A stretch of DNA of 42,551 nucleotides, taken from positions 1-42,551 of the forward strand of contig CABYFX010000006.1 of assembly GCA_902518395.1 (NCBI GenBank). Reading direction: 5' to 3'. This DNA comes from an uncultured Pelagibacteraceae bacterium (GTDB taxonomy: Bacteria > Pseudomonadota > Alphaproteobacteria > Pelagibacterales > Pelagibacteraceae). A program made the translations under genes and the position numbers. The notes below the pieces were generated by a model. That model ran no database searches and was not told the origin of the DNA. It saw only the letters and a program-made list of their open reading frames with translations. The stretch's first letter is position 1; every line of letters begins with the position of its first letter. Below are positions 8,462 to 17,849 of the stretch, in pieces.

Positions 8462-9953
8462 TTGAACCTCCTCCCATCAAAATCCCTAATTTTTCAGCAG
8501 TAACAGTATCTGCATTCATTATTTTAGATAGTTTACCTTTGTAAATTACACAAATTCGGTCACTTAATTTTAAGAGTTCATCGTTATCAGTAGAAATCAA
8601 TATTGATGATTTTCCTTGTTCATTAATTTCAATTAATGTCTCATGAATGTAGTTTATCGCACCAACATCAAGACCCCATGTGGGGTTAAAACATACCAAT
8701 AATTCTGGTGAAGTAATTAATTCTCTTCCGATAATTAATTTCTGAAGATTTCCGCCAGATAAAAATTGACTTTTCAATTCAACATTGTCTGTATTTACAG
8801 AAAAATTAGAAAGTATCTTCTTGGAGTGTTCTTTAATTTTCTTTTCATTCACTAAACCTTTTTCAAAAAAATTTGATGACTTAAAATTGTTTAATGCAAC
8901 ATTTTCATATATCTTTAACTCAGGGACTGCAGCTTGAGAGATACGATCTTCAGGTGAAAAAGCCATAAGGTACTCTCTTCTTTCTCTAGGATTTAACTTA
9001 CTAATTTCTTTATTTCTAAACATTATAGAAGTACCTTCGGTAATTATTTCTCCACTAAGTATTTGAAATAATTCATTTTGTCCATTTCCTGAAATTCCAG
9101 CTATGCCTAAACACTCTCCTTTTTTTAAAGAAAGGTTTAAATTATTTAAGTTTGTTTCATAAGGGTCGTCACTTTTAAAATTTAGATTTGAGATTTTTAA
9201 AATTTCTTCACTATATTTGAAATTATTAATTTTTTTTTTAATAGTATTCAAATTTTCACCTACCATTTTGTTAGCCAAACTCTCAATTTTTTCATCAATC
9301 GTATTACTAACCGAAACTACTTTCCCCTTTCTCATTACGGCTACCTCATCACAAAGTGACAAAACTTCTTTTAATTTGTGAGTAATATAAATAATTAAAA
9401 TTCCATCTTTAGAAAATTGTTTTAAAGAAATAAATAAATCATCAGTTTCTTGTTCAGTTAAAACTGATGTAGGTTCATCCATAATCAATACTTTTGGATT
9501 TCTAATTAAACATCTTATAATTTCTACCTTTTGTTTTTGACCTGCTGATAAATTTAGAACTGGAATATCTAGATCAATTTTAAAATTGTACTTTTCTAAT
9601 ATATCATTGACTAAAACTCTTAGATCTTGATTTTTTTTGTCACTATCGATGCTTAAATTTTCAAATACTGATAATGTGTCGAAGAGATTGAAATGTTGAA
9701 AAACCATTCCAATATTATTTTTTTTGGCATCTAAGGGAGAATTTAGTTTAATACTTTTATTATTTAAAAAAACTTTGCCCTCATCAGGTTTTACTACACC
9801 AGACAAGATTTTTACTAGCGTAGACTTGCCAGCTCCATTTTCTCCCAATAAGGCGTAGATTTTTCCACTTCCAAATTCTAATGATATTTTGTCGTTTGCA
9901 ACACATCCTGGGTAAATTTTTGATATTTCTGATACTTTGAGTTTTGTATTCAT
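8454..9953 (-). CDS. ABC transporter ATP-binding protein with two NBDs (nucleoside/sugar type)
   Basis: GENGAGKSTLVKILSG, LSAGQKQKVEIIR, second half GISGNGQNELFQ, SGGNLQKLIIGREL. Confidence 0.95.
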   Translation of the reverse strand: MNTKLKVSEISKIYPGCVANDKISLEFGSGKIYALLGENGAGKSTLVKILSGVVKPDEGKVFLNNKSIKLNSPLDAKKNNIGMVFQHFNLFDTLSVFENLSIDSDKKNQDLRVLVNDILEKYNFKIDLDIPVLNLSAGQKQKVEIIRCLIRNPKVLIMDEPTSVLTEQETDDLFISLKQFSKDGILIIYITHKLKEVLSLCDEVAVMRKGKVVSVSNTIDEKIESLANKMVGENLNTIKKKINNFKYSEEILKISNLNFKSDDPYETNLNNLNLSLKKGECLGIAGISGNGQNELFQILSGEIITEGTSIMFRNKEISKLNPRERREYLMAFSPEDRISQAAVPELKIYENVALNNFKSSNFFEKGLVNEKKIKEHSKKILSNFSVNTDNVELKSQFLSGGNLQKLIIGRELITSPELLVCFNPTWGLDVGAINYIHETLIEINEQGKSSILISTDNDELLKLSDRICVIYKGKLSKIMNADTVTAEKLGILMGGGSID

Positions 9954-10091
9954 TAGAATCGGTTTGATAGTAGTAAAAAAAAAGAATTAAGTAATATAAA
10001 TACATTATATTTATCTTTTTTTGATGGAAAACTTATTTTTTTTCAACTTTTAAGTTAATCTTTTGTCACATTTCAGTATTATAATGGAGTT

Positions 10092-10394
10092 ATGAAAATT
10101 AAATTTGCTATCATATTAATATCAATTCTTTTTTTTACTGCAGGCTGCCAAACTATCCAGAATAAAACTGATGAAGTCGTAGAAAAAGAAAATCAAAAAT
10201 ATGGATTATTTGTTGGTGAAGAAGTTAATAAAATGAAATTAGAATTAGGGGCTCCTAGCGAAGATATAATAAATGATACAGGGAATGAAGTTTTAATTTA
10301 CAAAACTAAAAAGTATGGTGTACCATGTGAGAGAAGATTTGAAGTTAATCCTAGTGGAACAATTATATCTTTTAGTTCCAGTGGATGTTTTTAA
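10092..10394 (+). CDS. Small lipoprotein, possibly SmpA/BamE-like fold
   Basis: Lipobox FFTAGC; GEEVNKMKLELGAPSEDI...VLIYKTKKYG. Confidence 0.7.
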   Translation: MKIKFAIILISILFFTAGCQTIQNKTDEVVEKENQKYGLFVGEEVNKMKLELGAPSEDIINDTGNEVLIYKTKKYGVPCERRFEVNPSGTIISFSSSGCF

Positions 10395-10395
10395 A

Positions 10396-10417
10396 CTTGT
10401 GGGGCGAACCCCACAAG
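10396..10417 (-). terminator. Perfect 9-bp hairpin downstream of hsp20
   Basis: On the minus strand CTTGTGGGG-TTCG-CCCCACAAG followed by TTTAAAAA. Confidence 0.75.
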
Positions 10418-10431
10418 CAAGGCTAAATTTA

Positions 10432-10878
10432 TTATTTAATATCAATAAGTCTTTTTTTCTTGTGGTCTGGTAAAATTCTTTCACAAGCAATTGTCAAAAG
10501 ACCGTCCTTAAGTTCAGCTCCATTTACTTTTACATCATCTGCAATAGTAAAAGATCTCGCGAATTGTCTTTGTGATATTCCTTTGTGAATTATTTCACCG
10601 TCTGCATTTTGATCTTCAGACTTATTAAGCTGTTTAGTTCTTACAGTTAATATATTATCTTCAAACTCAACCTCAACATCTTTTTTATTAAAACCAGCTA
10701 AAGCAACTTCTATTGAATAGTTATCTTTTCCAGTTTTTCTTATATTATATGGCGGATAATTTGATTGCATTGTCATGCCACCATTACCAAGCATACTTTC
10801 AAATTGATCAAACATATCGTCGAAACCAATAGAAAAAGGTCTTAGTGAGTTAAAGATAGATAGATCCTTACTTGTCAT
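10432..10878 (-). CDS. Hsp20/IbpA family small heat shock protein
   Basis: YPPYNIRKTGKDNYSIEVALAGFNKKDVEVEFEDNILTVRTKQ; GISQRQFARSFTIADDV. Confidence 0.95.
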   Translation of the reverse strand: MTSKDLSIFNSLRPFSIGFDDMFDQFESMLGNGGMTMQSNYPPYNIRKTGKDNYSIEVALAGFNKKDVEVEFEDNILTVRTKQLNKSEDQNADGEIIHKGISQRQFARSFTIADDVKVNGAELKDGLLTIACERILPDHKKKRLIDIK

Positions 10879-10941
10879 ATTTACTCCTTTTGTTTAAGCA
10901 AGTTAATTTATGTAAGCCCCATGAGGCGACTTACAATGAAT

Positions 10942-10968
10942 ATATGGTGATTAAATATAAAATTTCAA
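10942..10968 (-). promoter_or_regulatory. RpoH (sigma-32)-like promoter of hsp20
   Basis: Minus strand TTGAAA-N13-CACCATAT. Confidence 0.6.
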
Positions 10969-10979
10969 TACAAGATTAT

Positions 10980-13055
10980 TTAAATTTTTCCTGCAATTTT
11001 TAAAGCAAAAGCATAATCAAGAGCTATTTCTTCAATTGCACCATCTCTGCCAGATTTTCCTCCATGACCAGCGTTCATCTCAGTTTTTAATAATAATAAA
11101 TTATTATCTGTTTTATAGTCTCTTAGTTTTGCGGTAAATTTTGCTGGTTCATCAAACAAAACTCTATTGTCACTAAGACTAGTAGTAACTAAAATATTTG
11201 GATAATCCATTTTTTTAATATTGTTGTAAGGAGCGTATGAGTAAATATAGTCAAAATGATCCTTGTTATCTTTAGCATTTCCAAATTCGTCAAATTCTCC
11301 AATGGTTAACGGTAGAGAATGGTCAAGATTAGTAGTTAAAGAGTCTACAAACGGCACAGCCATTATTATCCCTAAAAATAGCTCAGGAGCTGTATTTACA
11401 ACTGCCCCCATCAACAATCCTCCTGCTGAACCACCCATACCTATAATTTTTCCTTTAGAAGTATATTTTTTTTCAATCAAGAATTTTCCAACAGCAATAT
11501 AATCTTTAAATGTATTTTTTTTATTCAAAAGTTTTCCTTCCTTCCACCATTTCATTCCTCTTTCCATTCCTCCCCTTATATGTGCTGTAACCCAAATTAT
11601 ATTTCTATCAATAAGGCTTAGTCGTGTAGATGAAAAACCAGGAGACATCGAATTCCCATAAGAACCATAGCCATATAGTAAAAGGTTTGATGATCCATCC
11701 AGAATCGTATCCTTATGTCTTGTTATAGTTATTGGTACCATTCTTCCATCATGAGATGGGCATTCAATACGTTCAACCACATAATTATTTGAGTTATGTC
11801 CAGAAGGAATTTCTTGTTCCTTAACAAGTTTTTTTTCTTTTGATTTTAAATTATATAAATAAGTCCTTCCTGGTGTTTTAGGGGAAGAATATGATAAATA
11901 CACATTATCCGTATTTTTATCTTTTTGAATCAATGATATACTTGGAACAATTACTTTTTCGTCACTAAAAATTATCTCTTCTTCTTCGTTTGTCTTTGGA
12001 TCACATAAAATTATTTTTCCAAGTGCATTAGATGTTTCAGATCTAATTATCCAATTACTTAAAAATACTAAACCTCCTATCAATACCTCATCTTTTGCAG
12101 GAACAAATGTCTCCCATTTTTGTTTAACTAAATCAGTACATCTATCAATTTTAAAATCCTCAGCATTTTCATTTGTATGCTTATAGAAATAGTTATCCCA
12201 AGAATTTACTGAGTAAATTATACCTCTTTTTCTCTTATGGATTAATTTAGGCTTTGGATTATTTTCATCAACTCTAAAGTAATATTGTTCGGAGGTGTTA
12301 TGATCGGAACTTGTAATCATGAAATATTTTTCATCTGAACTTAAGCCAATACCAACAGTAAATGCTTCACTTTTTTCTTCAAAGATCAATAAATCATCTT
12401 TTGTTGCTGTTCCAATTTCGTGTCTATAAATAGTTCTAGGTCTGTGATGTTCATCTAATTTCGAATAAAATATATATTTATCATCCAAACTAAACTCGAT
12501 GCTACCACTCGTCTCTTCAATTTTTTCAGTGACTAAATTTCCAGATTTTATGTTTCTTATATAAATTGTGTAATATTCAGATCCTTTCAAATCTAAAGAA
12601 TATCCAAGATATTCATCGTTAAAGCTTACCTCTAAGTCTCCTAAACCAAAATATTCTGTTTTAAGTTTATCCTTCTCTTTATCGCCATTCCATATTTCCT
12701 CAACTTTTTCCTCACCAATTTTTCTTCTTAATTTAATAGAATAATTTCCTTTGGCAGTAGTTTTAGTCCAATATTCATAACTTTTATCTTTGTAAGGAAG
12801 TGACTCATCATCCAGTTTGATTCTTGCTTTAATTTCATCAAAAAGTTTTTTTTGAATATCTTTAGTATCTTTCATTTGATTAGAAAAAAACTCATTTTCA
12901 TCTTCCAAATATTTTCTTACTTCAGGTAAAAGTTTAGAGCTATCCCTTAAAACCTCTAGAATATTCGTTTGATGGATCCAACTATAATCATCTGTCCAAG
13001 TCTTGTTGTGACAAGATTTTATTTCAGGTTTCTTTTCAAGCTGTGGTAATTTCAT
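10980..13055 (-). CDS. ptrB: Oligopeptidase B / prolyl oligopeptidase family (S9)
   Basis: GMGGSAGGLLMGAVVNTAPELF catalytic Ser motif, GGMERGMKWW, NAGHGGKSGR. Confidence 0.9.
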   Translation of the reverse strand: MKLPQLEKKPEIKSCHNKTWTDDYSWIHQTNILEVLRDSSKLLPEVRKYLEDENEFFSNQMKDTKDIQKKLFDEIKARIKLDDESLPYKDKSYEYWTKTTAKGNYSIKLRRKIGEEKVEEIWNGDKEKDKLKTEYFGLGDLEVSFNDEYLGYSLDLKGSEYYTIYIRNIKSGNLVTEKIEETSGSIEFSLDDKYIFYSKLDEHHRPRTIYRHEIGTATKDDLLIFEEKSEAFTVGIGLSSDEKYFMITSSDHNTSEQYYFRVDENNPKPKLIHKRKRGIIYSVNSWDNYFYKHTNENAEDFKIDRCTDLVKQKWETFVPAKDEVLIGGLVFLSNWIIRSETSNALGKIILCDPKTNEEEEIIFSDEKVIVPSISLIQKDKNTDNVYLSYSSPKTPGRTYLYNLKSKEKKLVKEQEIPSGHNSNNYVVERIECPSHDGRMVPITITRHKDTILDGSSNLLLYGYGSYGNSMSPGFSSTRLSLIDRNIIWVTAHIRGGMERGMKWWKEGKLLNKKNTFKDYIAVGKFLIEKKYTSKGKIIGMGGSAGGLLMGAVVNTAPELFLGIIMAVPFVDSLTTNLDHSLPLTIGEFDEFGNAKDNKDHFDYIYSYAPYNNIKKMDYPNILVTTSLSDNRVLFDEPAKFTAKLRDYKTDNNLLLLKTEMNAGHGGKSGRDGAIEEIALDYAFALKIAGKI

Positions 13056-13073
13056 TTTGAATTGAATTAATAT

Positions 13074-13583
13074 ATGAATATTTTTTTTATAACACTGATT
13101 ATTTTTGTCATTGTATATGTTCTTCTGACTTGGTTTGCTAGGACCTCAGCTAAAAAAATTTCAAAATTTATAAGAATATTAATAATTTTTTCTGCAATAG
13201 TATTGGCTGTTGTAATGGCCTATGCTGGAAGATATGTATTTTCACTACCTTTTGTACTCGCAATCTTACCACTTATAAAAACTAAAGCTGGTATATCTTT
13301 ATTTCAACTTCTTAGATTATGGGGTCTTTTTAGAGTTTTAAGAAATTCGGGCAGATTTAATTTTAATAATTTTAATCAATCAGTAAATAAACAAAGCTTA
13401 TCTTTAGATGAGGCTTACAAGATACTAAATTTAAAATCTGATATAAAATATACTAAAACCCAAGTAATGCAGTCATATAAATCTATAATGAAAAAAATTC
13501 ATCCAGATGTAAGCCCAGAGCTAACTAGGTTAGCCGCAATAGTGAATGAAGCGAAAGAAATTGTGATAAAAAATATTAGCTAA
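13074..13583 (+). CDS. Membrane-anchored J-domain protein
   Basis: N-terminal TM segments, then EAYKILNLK...KTQVMQSYKSIMKKIHPDVSPE with HPD. Confidence 0.8.
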   Translation: MNIFFITLIIFVIVYVLLTWFARTSAKKISKFIRILIIFSAIVLAVVMAYAGRYVFSLPFVLAILPLIKTKAGISLFQLLRLWGLFRVLRNSGRFNFNNFNQSVNKQSLSLDEAYKILNLKSDIKYTKTQVMQSYKSIMKKIHPDVSPELTRLAAIVNEAKEIVIKNIS

Positions 13584-14529
13584 TAATTGATTTAAATTTT
13601 TTATAAATTTTCTCTGGATTAATTTTCTCTTTCCCGCTTGAATTATGGGAAACATTCTCCATTCCATCAGGAATTATCGGATACATATTTGGACTGTAAC
13701 TACCATACAATAAGGGGGTGTCAGACATCAAAACTATTGTTGGAACATTTAAAGCAGCAGAGAGGTGACTAAAACTTGAGTCGTTACAAATTGATATTTT
13801 ACAATTTTTAATGATTGGTAATATTTCTGAAATTGAATTATTATCTAAAGATACACAAATTTCTTTGTAAGATGCTAATATATTCTTAAGTATAAGCTGT
13901 TCTTCTTTATTTTTACCCGTCGCTAAATAAAAAATACAGTCGTAATCTTTAATAGCTAAGTCTATAAATTTTTTAAATTTATCTGCCGGTATTCTTTTTG
14001 TAGGACCGGAGCCACCAATTCCTAATAAAATATTAGTTTTAGTTTTTGATATGGAGAGATTTCGCTCGGCTAGTCTAATTGAATTTTCACTAATTTCAAT
14101 TTGAGGATTACTTTCTACTTCTAAGTTAATTTTTTTTAATAATTTTTGAGCAGCCTCAATTACGTGCTGTCCTTTTTTTTTAAATAATGGATACTGATAT
14201 ATGCTTTTAATACCTGCAATTTTACAAATTAGTCTGTACCTTAGTGATGAATTAAAAATAAATACTTTGTCAAATAGTCTTTCTTTTATTTCGTTTTTGA
14301 GCTTAAAAAAACCAAAAAGACCATTGTGTTGATTATTTTTATTATCTCTTTTTAAATAAATTATTTCTTTTATATATTTTAAATTATCTGTGTACTCATT
14401 TGCTTTTGTACTTTCCTTTATTAAAAGTGTTACAGATGTGTTATATTTTTTTGAGATTGCTTCAACAAAAGGCAAGAAAATTACCATGTCTCCAATACCC
14501 ATACGGTTTTGTATAACAAGTATATTCAT
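13576..14529 (-). CDS. Glycosyltransferase family 9 (heptosyltransferase-like)
   Basis: MNILVIQNRMGIGDMVIFLPFVEAI; LLGIGGSGPTKRIPADKF; CNDSSFSHLSAALNVPTIVL. Confidence 0.85.
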   Translation of the reverse strand: MNILVIQNRMGIGDMVIFLPFVEAISKKYNTSVTLLIKESTKANEYTDNLKYIKEIIYLKRDNKNNQHNGLFGFFKLKNEIKERLFDKVFIFNSSLRYRLICKIAGIKSIYQYPLFKKKGQHVIEAAQKLLKKINLEVESNPQIEISENSIRLAERNLSISKTKTNILLGIGGSGPTKRIPADKFKKFIDLAIKDYDCIFYLATGKNKEEQLILKNILASYKEICVSLDNNSISEILPIIKNCKISICNDSSFSHLSAALNVPTIVLMSDTPLLYGSYSPNMYPIIPDGMENVSHNSSGKEKINPEKIYKKFKSIIS

Positions 14530-14577
14530 ATGTTTTTATAACCTTTACTAATTTGAATTTTTATATAAATTTTAGCT

Positions 14578-15462
14578 ATGGAACAAATTAAAGGTGTATA
14601 TGCTGCAGGATTATCAGTGTTGGATGAAAATCTTGCATTAGACGTTAAAAATACCATTAAACACGCAGAAAATGTAATTGATTTAGGTTGTCATGGAGTT
14701 GTTTTCTTTGGCAGCACTGGTCAGTCTCAACTGATATCCTTAAGTGAAAAAATTCAATTAATCAATGAGTTACCCAATAGCAGATACAAAAATAAATTTA
14801 TAATCGGGACTGGTCTAAATTCTTTAATTGATACAATCAATTTAATGAAAATTTCGAAATCAATGGGTTTTAGTAATTTTTTAATTATGCCTCCTGCTTA
14901 TTATAAATATGGTGATGAAGAGGTAATTAATTTCTATTCTAAAATAATAAATGAAATCAAAGATTGTAAGATTATTTTATACAATTTTGAAAAGCTTTGT
15001 GGGTATAAATTTAGTATTCAATGTGTTGAAAATTTAGTTAAAAAATTTCCTAACCAAATCGTTGGTGTTAAAGATAGTAGCTATAATTTATTTGAATTTT
15101 TAAAAATAAAAAATTTTTCAATTTTTCCAGGATCTGAGGCAAAATTATTAAAAGGATTAGAGCTTGGATGTGATGGGATAATTACAGCAACTACAAATGT
15201 TACAGGTCACTTAGCTAGAGAAATTTATGATAATTTTAACAATAATTTATCATTGAAAACCAATCAAAATTTGTGTGATGTAAGAATGTCATTTGATAAA
15301 TATAACTTAATTTCAGGATTGCACACTTTAATGGCACAAAAAAATTCAGTTTATAAAAATCTTTTGCCACCATTAAAATTATTAGACGAAGCAGAGAAAA
15401 ATAATCTTCTAGCAAATTTAAAGAAACTAAATTTTAATATGGAGATATTAAAAGCAGCATAA
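14578..15462 (+). CDS. DapA/NanA family (Schiff-base lyase/aldolase) protein, substrate unknown
   Basis: GVVFFGSTGQSQLISLSEK, QIVGVKDSS (Schiff-base Lys), FPGSEAKLLKGLELGCDGIITATTN. Confidence 0.8.
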   Translation: MEQIKGVYAAGLSVLDENLALDVKNTIKHAENVIDLGCHGVVFFGSTGQSQLISLSEKIQLINELPNSRYKNKFIIGTGLNSLIDTINLMKISKSMGFSNFLIMPPAYYKYGDEEVINFYSKIINEIKDCKIILYNFEKLCGYKFSIQCVENLVKKFPNQIVGVKDSSYNLFEFLKIKNFSIFPGSEAKLLKGLELGCDGIITATTNVTGHLAREIYDNFNNNLSLKTNQNLCDVRMSFDKYNLISGLHTLMAQKNSVYKNLLPPLKLLDEAEKNNLLANLKKLNFNMEILKAA

Positions 15463-15463
15463 A

Positions 15464-16651
15464 ATGAAGTTAGTAAGTTTTTTAAATAGTTTATTTAAAT
15501 ACGATGGTTTCGAACTTGTTGATTCAAATTCAAAAAAATATGTAATAGGAAAACCTATAAAAGAAAAACCAATAGTGCTTAAATTACTTGATAAAAAATT
15601 AATGCAAAAATTACTTTTGTATCCTGACTTATATTTTGGTGAAGCTTATATGGATGGATCTTTAGTTATTCAGAATGGAACGATTACAGAATTTTTAGAT
15701 TTGGCATTTAAAAATATTGGTAGAGGTAATATAAATTCTTATGGAGCGGTAATAAAAAAATTTAGAGGTACGTATAAATATCTTACAAGTTTTAACAAGA
15801 TAGCAAAATCTAAAGAAAACGTAGCTCATCATTATGATATATCTGAAAAACTTTATGATTTATTTTTAGACGAGAATAGACAATATTCATGTGCGTATTT
15901 TAAAAATGATAATGATACTTTAGAGCAAGCTCAAAATAATAAAATTCATCACATAATAAAAAAATTAAATATACAGCCTGATCAGAAGGTTTTAGATATT
16001 GGTTCGGGATGGGGAACTTTAGCTTTAGCAATAGCAAAGGAAACGAAAGCTAGTGTCACTGGCATAACATTGTCAGAAAATCAATTTGAATTTAGCAAGA
16101 ATAAAGCAAAAGAAATGAACCTTTCTAATCAAGTTGAGTTCAAACTTATTGATTATCGGCAACTAAACGAAAAATTTGATAGAGTGGTAAGTGTTGGAAT
16201 GTTTGAGCACGTAGGAAGAAAATTTTATAAAACATATTTCAACAAAGTCTTCAAACTATTGAACGAAAAAGGAATAGCATTGATTCACACCATTGGTTCA
16301 TCGATGCCGCCACGAGATCCACAACCATGGATACAAAAATACATTTTTCCAGGTGGTTACACCCCTAGCTTAAGTGAAGTTGCAAACCCTATTGAAAACT
16401 CAGGTCTAATCGTGTCAGATATTGAAGTTCTCAGAATGCACTATGCTCATACCCTTAGGAATTGGAAGGAGAGATTTTTATCAAAAAAGGACACGGTTTT
16501 AGACATGTTTGATGAAAAATTTTTTAGAATGTGGGAATTTTACCTAGCTAGCTGTGAAATGGCATTCAAATGGGGGGACCAGGTTGTATTTCAGTTTCAG
16601 TTATCAAAAGATAATAACTCTGTTCCTAATACTCGGGACTATATTTATTAA
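15464..16651 (+). CDS. cfa: Cyclopropane-fatty-acyl-phospholipid synthase family methyltransferase
   Basis: HHYDISEKLYDLFLDENRQYSCAYF, VLDIGSGWGTLALAIA, GMFEHVGRKFY, FPGGYTPSLSE. Confidence 0.9.
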   Translation: MKLVSFLNSLFKYDGFELVDSNSKKYVIGKPIKEKPIVLKLLDKKLMQKLLLYPDLYFGEAYMDGSLVIQNGTITEFLDLAFKNIGRGNINSYGAVIKKFRGTYKYLTSFNKIAKSKENVAHHYDISEKLYDLFLDENRQYSCAYFKNDNDTLEQAQNNKIHHIIKKLNIQPDQKVLDIGSGWGTLALAIAKETKASVTGITLSENQFEFSKNKAKEMNLSNQVEFKLIDYRQLNEKFDRVVSVGMFEHVGRKFYKTYFNKVFKLLNEKGIALIHTIGSSMPPRDPQPWIQKYIFPGGYTPSLSEVANPIENSGLIVSDIEVLRMHYAHTLRNWKERFLSKKDTVLDMFDEKFFRMWEFYLASCEMAFKWGDQVVFQFQLSKDNNSVPNTRDYIY

Positions 16652-16682
16652 AGTATTACTGATAAATAATTAAACAGTAATA

Positions 16683-17840
16683 ATGAAAAAAAATAAAAAA
16701 AAAAAAGTCAAAAAGAAAAAAAAATTTAGAAAAGCTCCTTTAAAAATTAAGAACAAAGTAAAGAAGAAGAAGAAAATTATTAAAGTTAAAATTAAAAAAA
16801 ATATCCGAAAAAAATCAGCTATTAAAAAAAAAATAAAAAATAATTTAATTACAAAATCAGTAAGAGTAGAAGAAAATTTAAAATCAAAATTAAATGTCAA
16901 AGTTAAATTTGATATTTTTGCAATAGATAGAGGTATTTCTAAATTTTTTAATTCTATTGATGTAAAAATCAATGAGTTTAAATCTCAAAGAAAAGATGAA
17001 AAAAGAAGACTCAAATTAATAGAAATTGAAAAAAAAGATAAAGATAAAGAAAAAATAAAAAAACAAAAAATCTTACAAGAGGATAGGCAATTAAAATTAA
17101 AAGAGCAACAACTTAAGGATGAAGAAAGAATAGAAAAATTAAGAAATAAAGATCTAAAATTATTTTTGAGAAAAGAACAAGCACTTTTAAGAAAAGAGCA
17201 ATCTGAGAGACAAAAGAAATTTTTACAAGAACTAAGAATACAAAAACAAATTGAAAGATTTAGAATAAGAGAAGTAAAAGAATTAGAAAAACTTGAAAAA
17301 ATCTCTTTAAGAGAAAAAAGACAGGACTATGCAGAATTACAACAGAGAATAGAAAATTTAAAAAATAAATACAGACTTATAAGAGACCAAAAAATTAGAG
17401 AGAGAGTCGAGGCTCTCGGTGTTAAGACAGATGAGGCTGATGATAGATCAGTACTCCTTCAAAAAGAGAGAGATTATAATTTAGCAAGACAAAAGATTGA
17501 GTTTGCTTTAGAGAGTTTTTATAGAAGTGCTAATAGTTTAGTTTTTCAGTTGAATAAAAGATATATCACAAGAAACATGTCTATATTTAGATGTATAGAT
17601 AAAAGGTTTGAGACAGGAGAAATATTTATTAAATGGGACGAATCCACAGACGATGAATGGTTAATTTTAATTTATATAAAGGATAATTCACCTGATAAAG
17701 GAATAATAATAGAAGATAAGACAAATGAAGAAAAAAATATGTCTCATGAATTTAAAACTAATGAAATATTCAAAGCCTCAGACCTAATGGTGGACTCTCT
17801 CACTCAACTAATTTCAAAGAAAAGGCAAAAAAAGAACTAA
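16683..17840 (+). CDS. Lys-rich coiled-coil protein of unknown function
   Basis: Long ORF with RBS-proximal ATG; poly-Lys N-terminus, E/K/R coiled coil, non-repetitive C-terminal region. Confidence 0.75.
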   Translation: MKKNKKKKVKKKKKFRKAPLKIKNKVKKKKKIIKVKIKKNIRKKSAIKKKIKNNLITKSVRVEENLKSKLNVKVKFDIFAIDRGISKFFNSIDVKINEFKSQRKDEKRRLKLIEIEKKDKDKEKIKKQKILQEDRQLKLKEQQLKDEERIEKLRNKDLKLFLRKEQALLRKEQSERQKKFLQELRIQKQIERFRIREVKELEKLEKISLREKRQDYAELQQRIENLKNKYRLIRDQKIRERVEALGVKTDEADDRSVLLQKERDYNLARQKIEFALESFYRSANSLVFQLNKRYITRNMSIFRCIDKRFETGEIFIKWDESTDDEWLILIYIKDNSPDKGIIIEDKTNEEKNMSHEFKTNEIFKASDLMVDSLTQLISKKRQKKN

Positions 17841-17849
17841 ATTCTTTAT

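Noticed and set aside
9784-10005. 73-aa minus-strand ORF overlapping the ABC ATPase start
   Set aside because: Alternate frame of the ATPase N-terminus, no independent support
9996-10014. ATAAATA-CATTA-TATTTAT inverted repeat upstream of the ABC operon
   Set aside because: Purely A/T arms in a very AT-rich intergenic region; expected by chance without conservation data
16670-16972. 100-aa minus-strand Phe/Leu-rich ORF
   Set aside because: Antisense of the poly-Lys coding region (AAA/TTT mirror); hydrophobicity is a composition artefact
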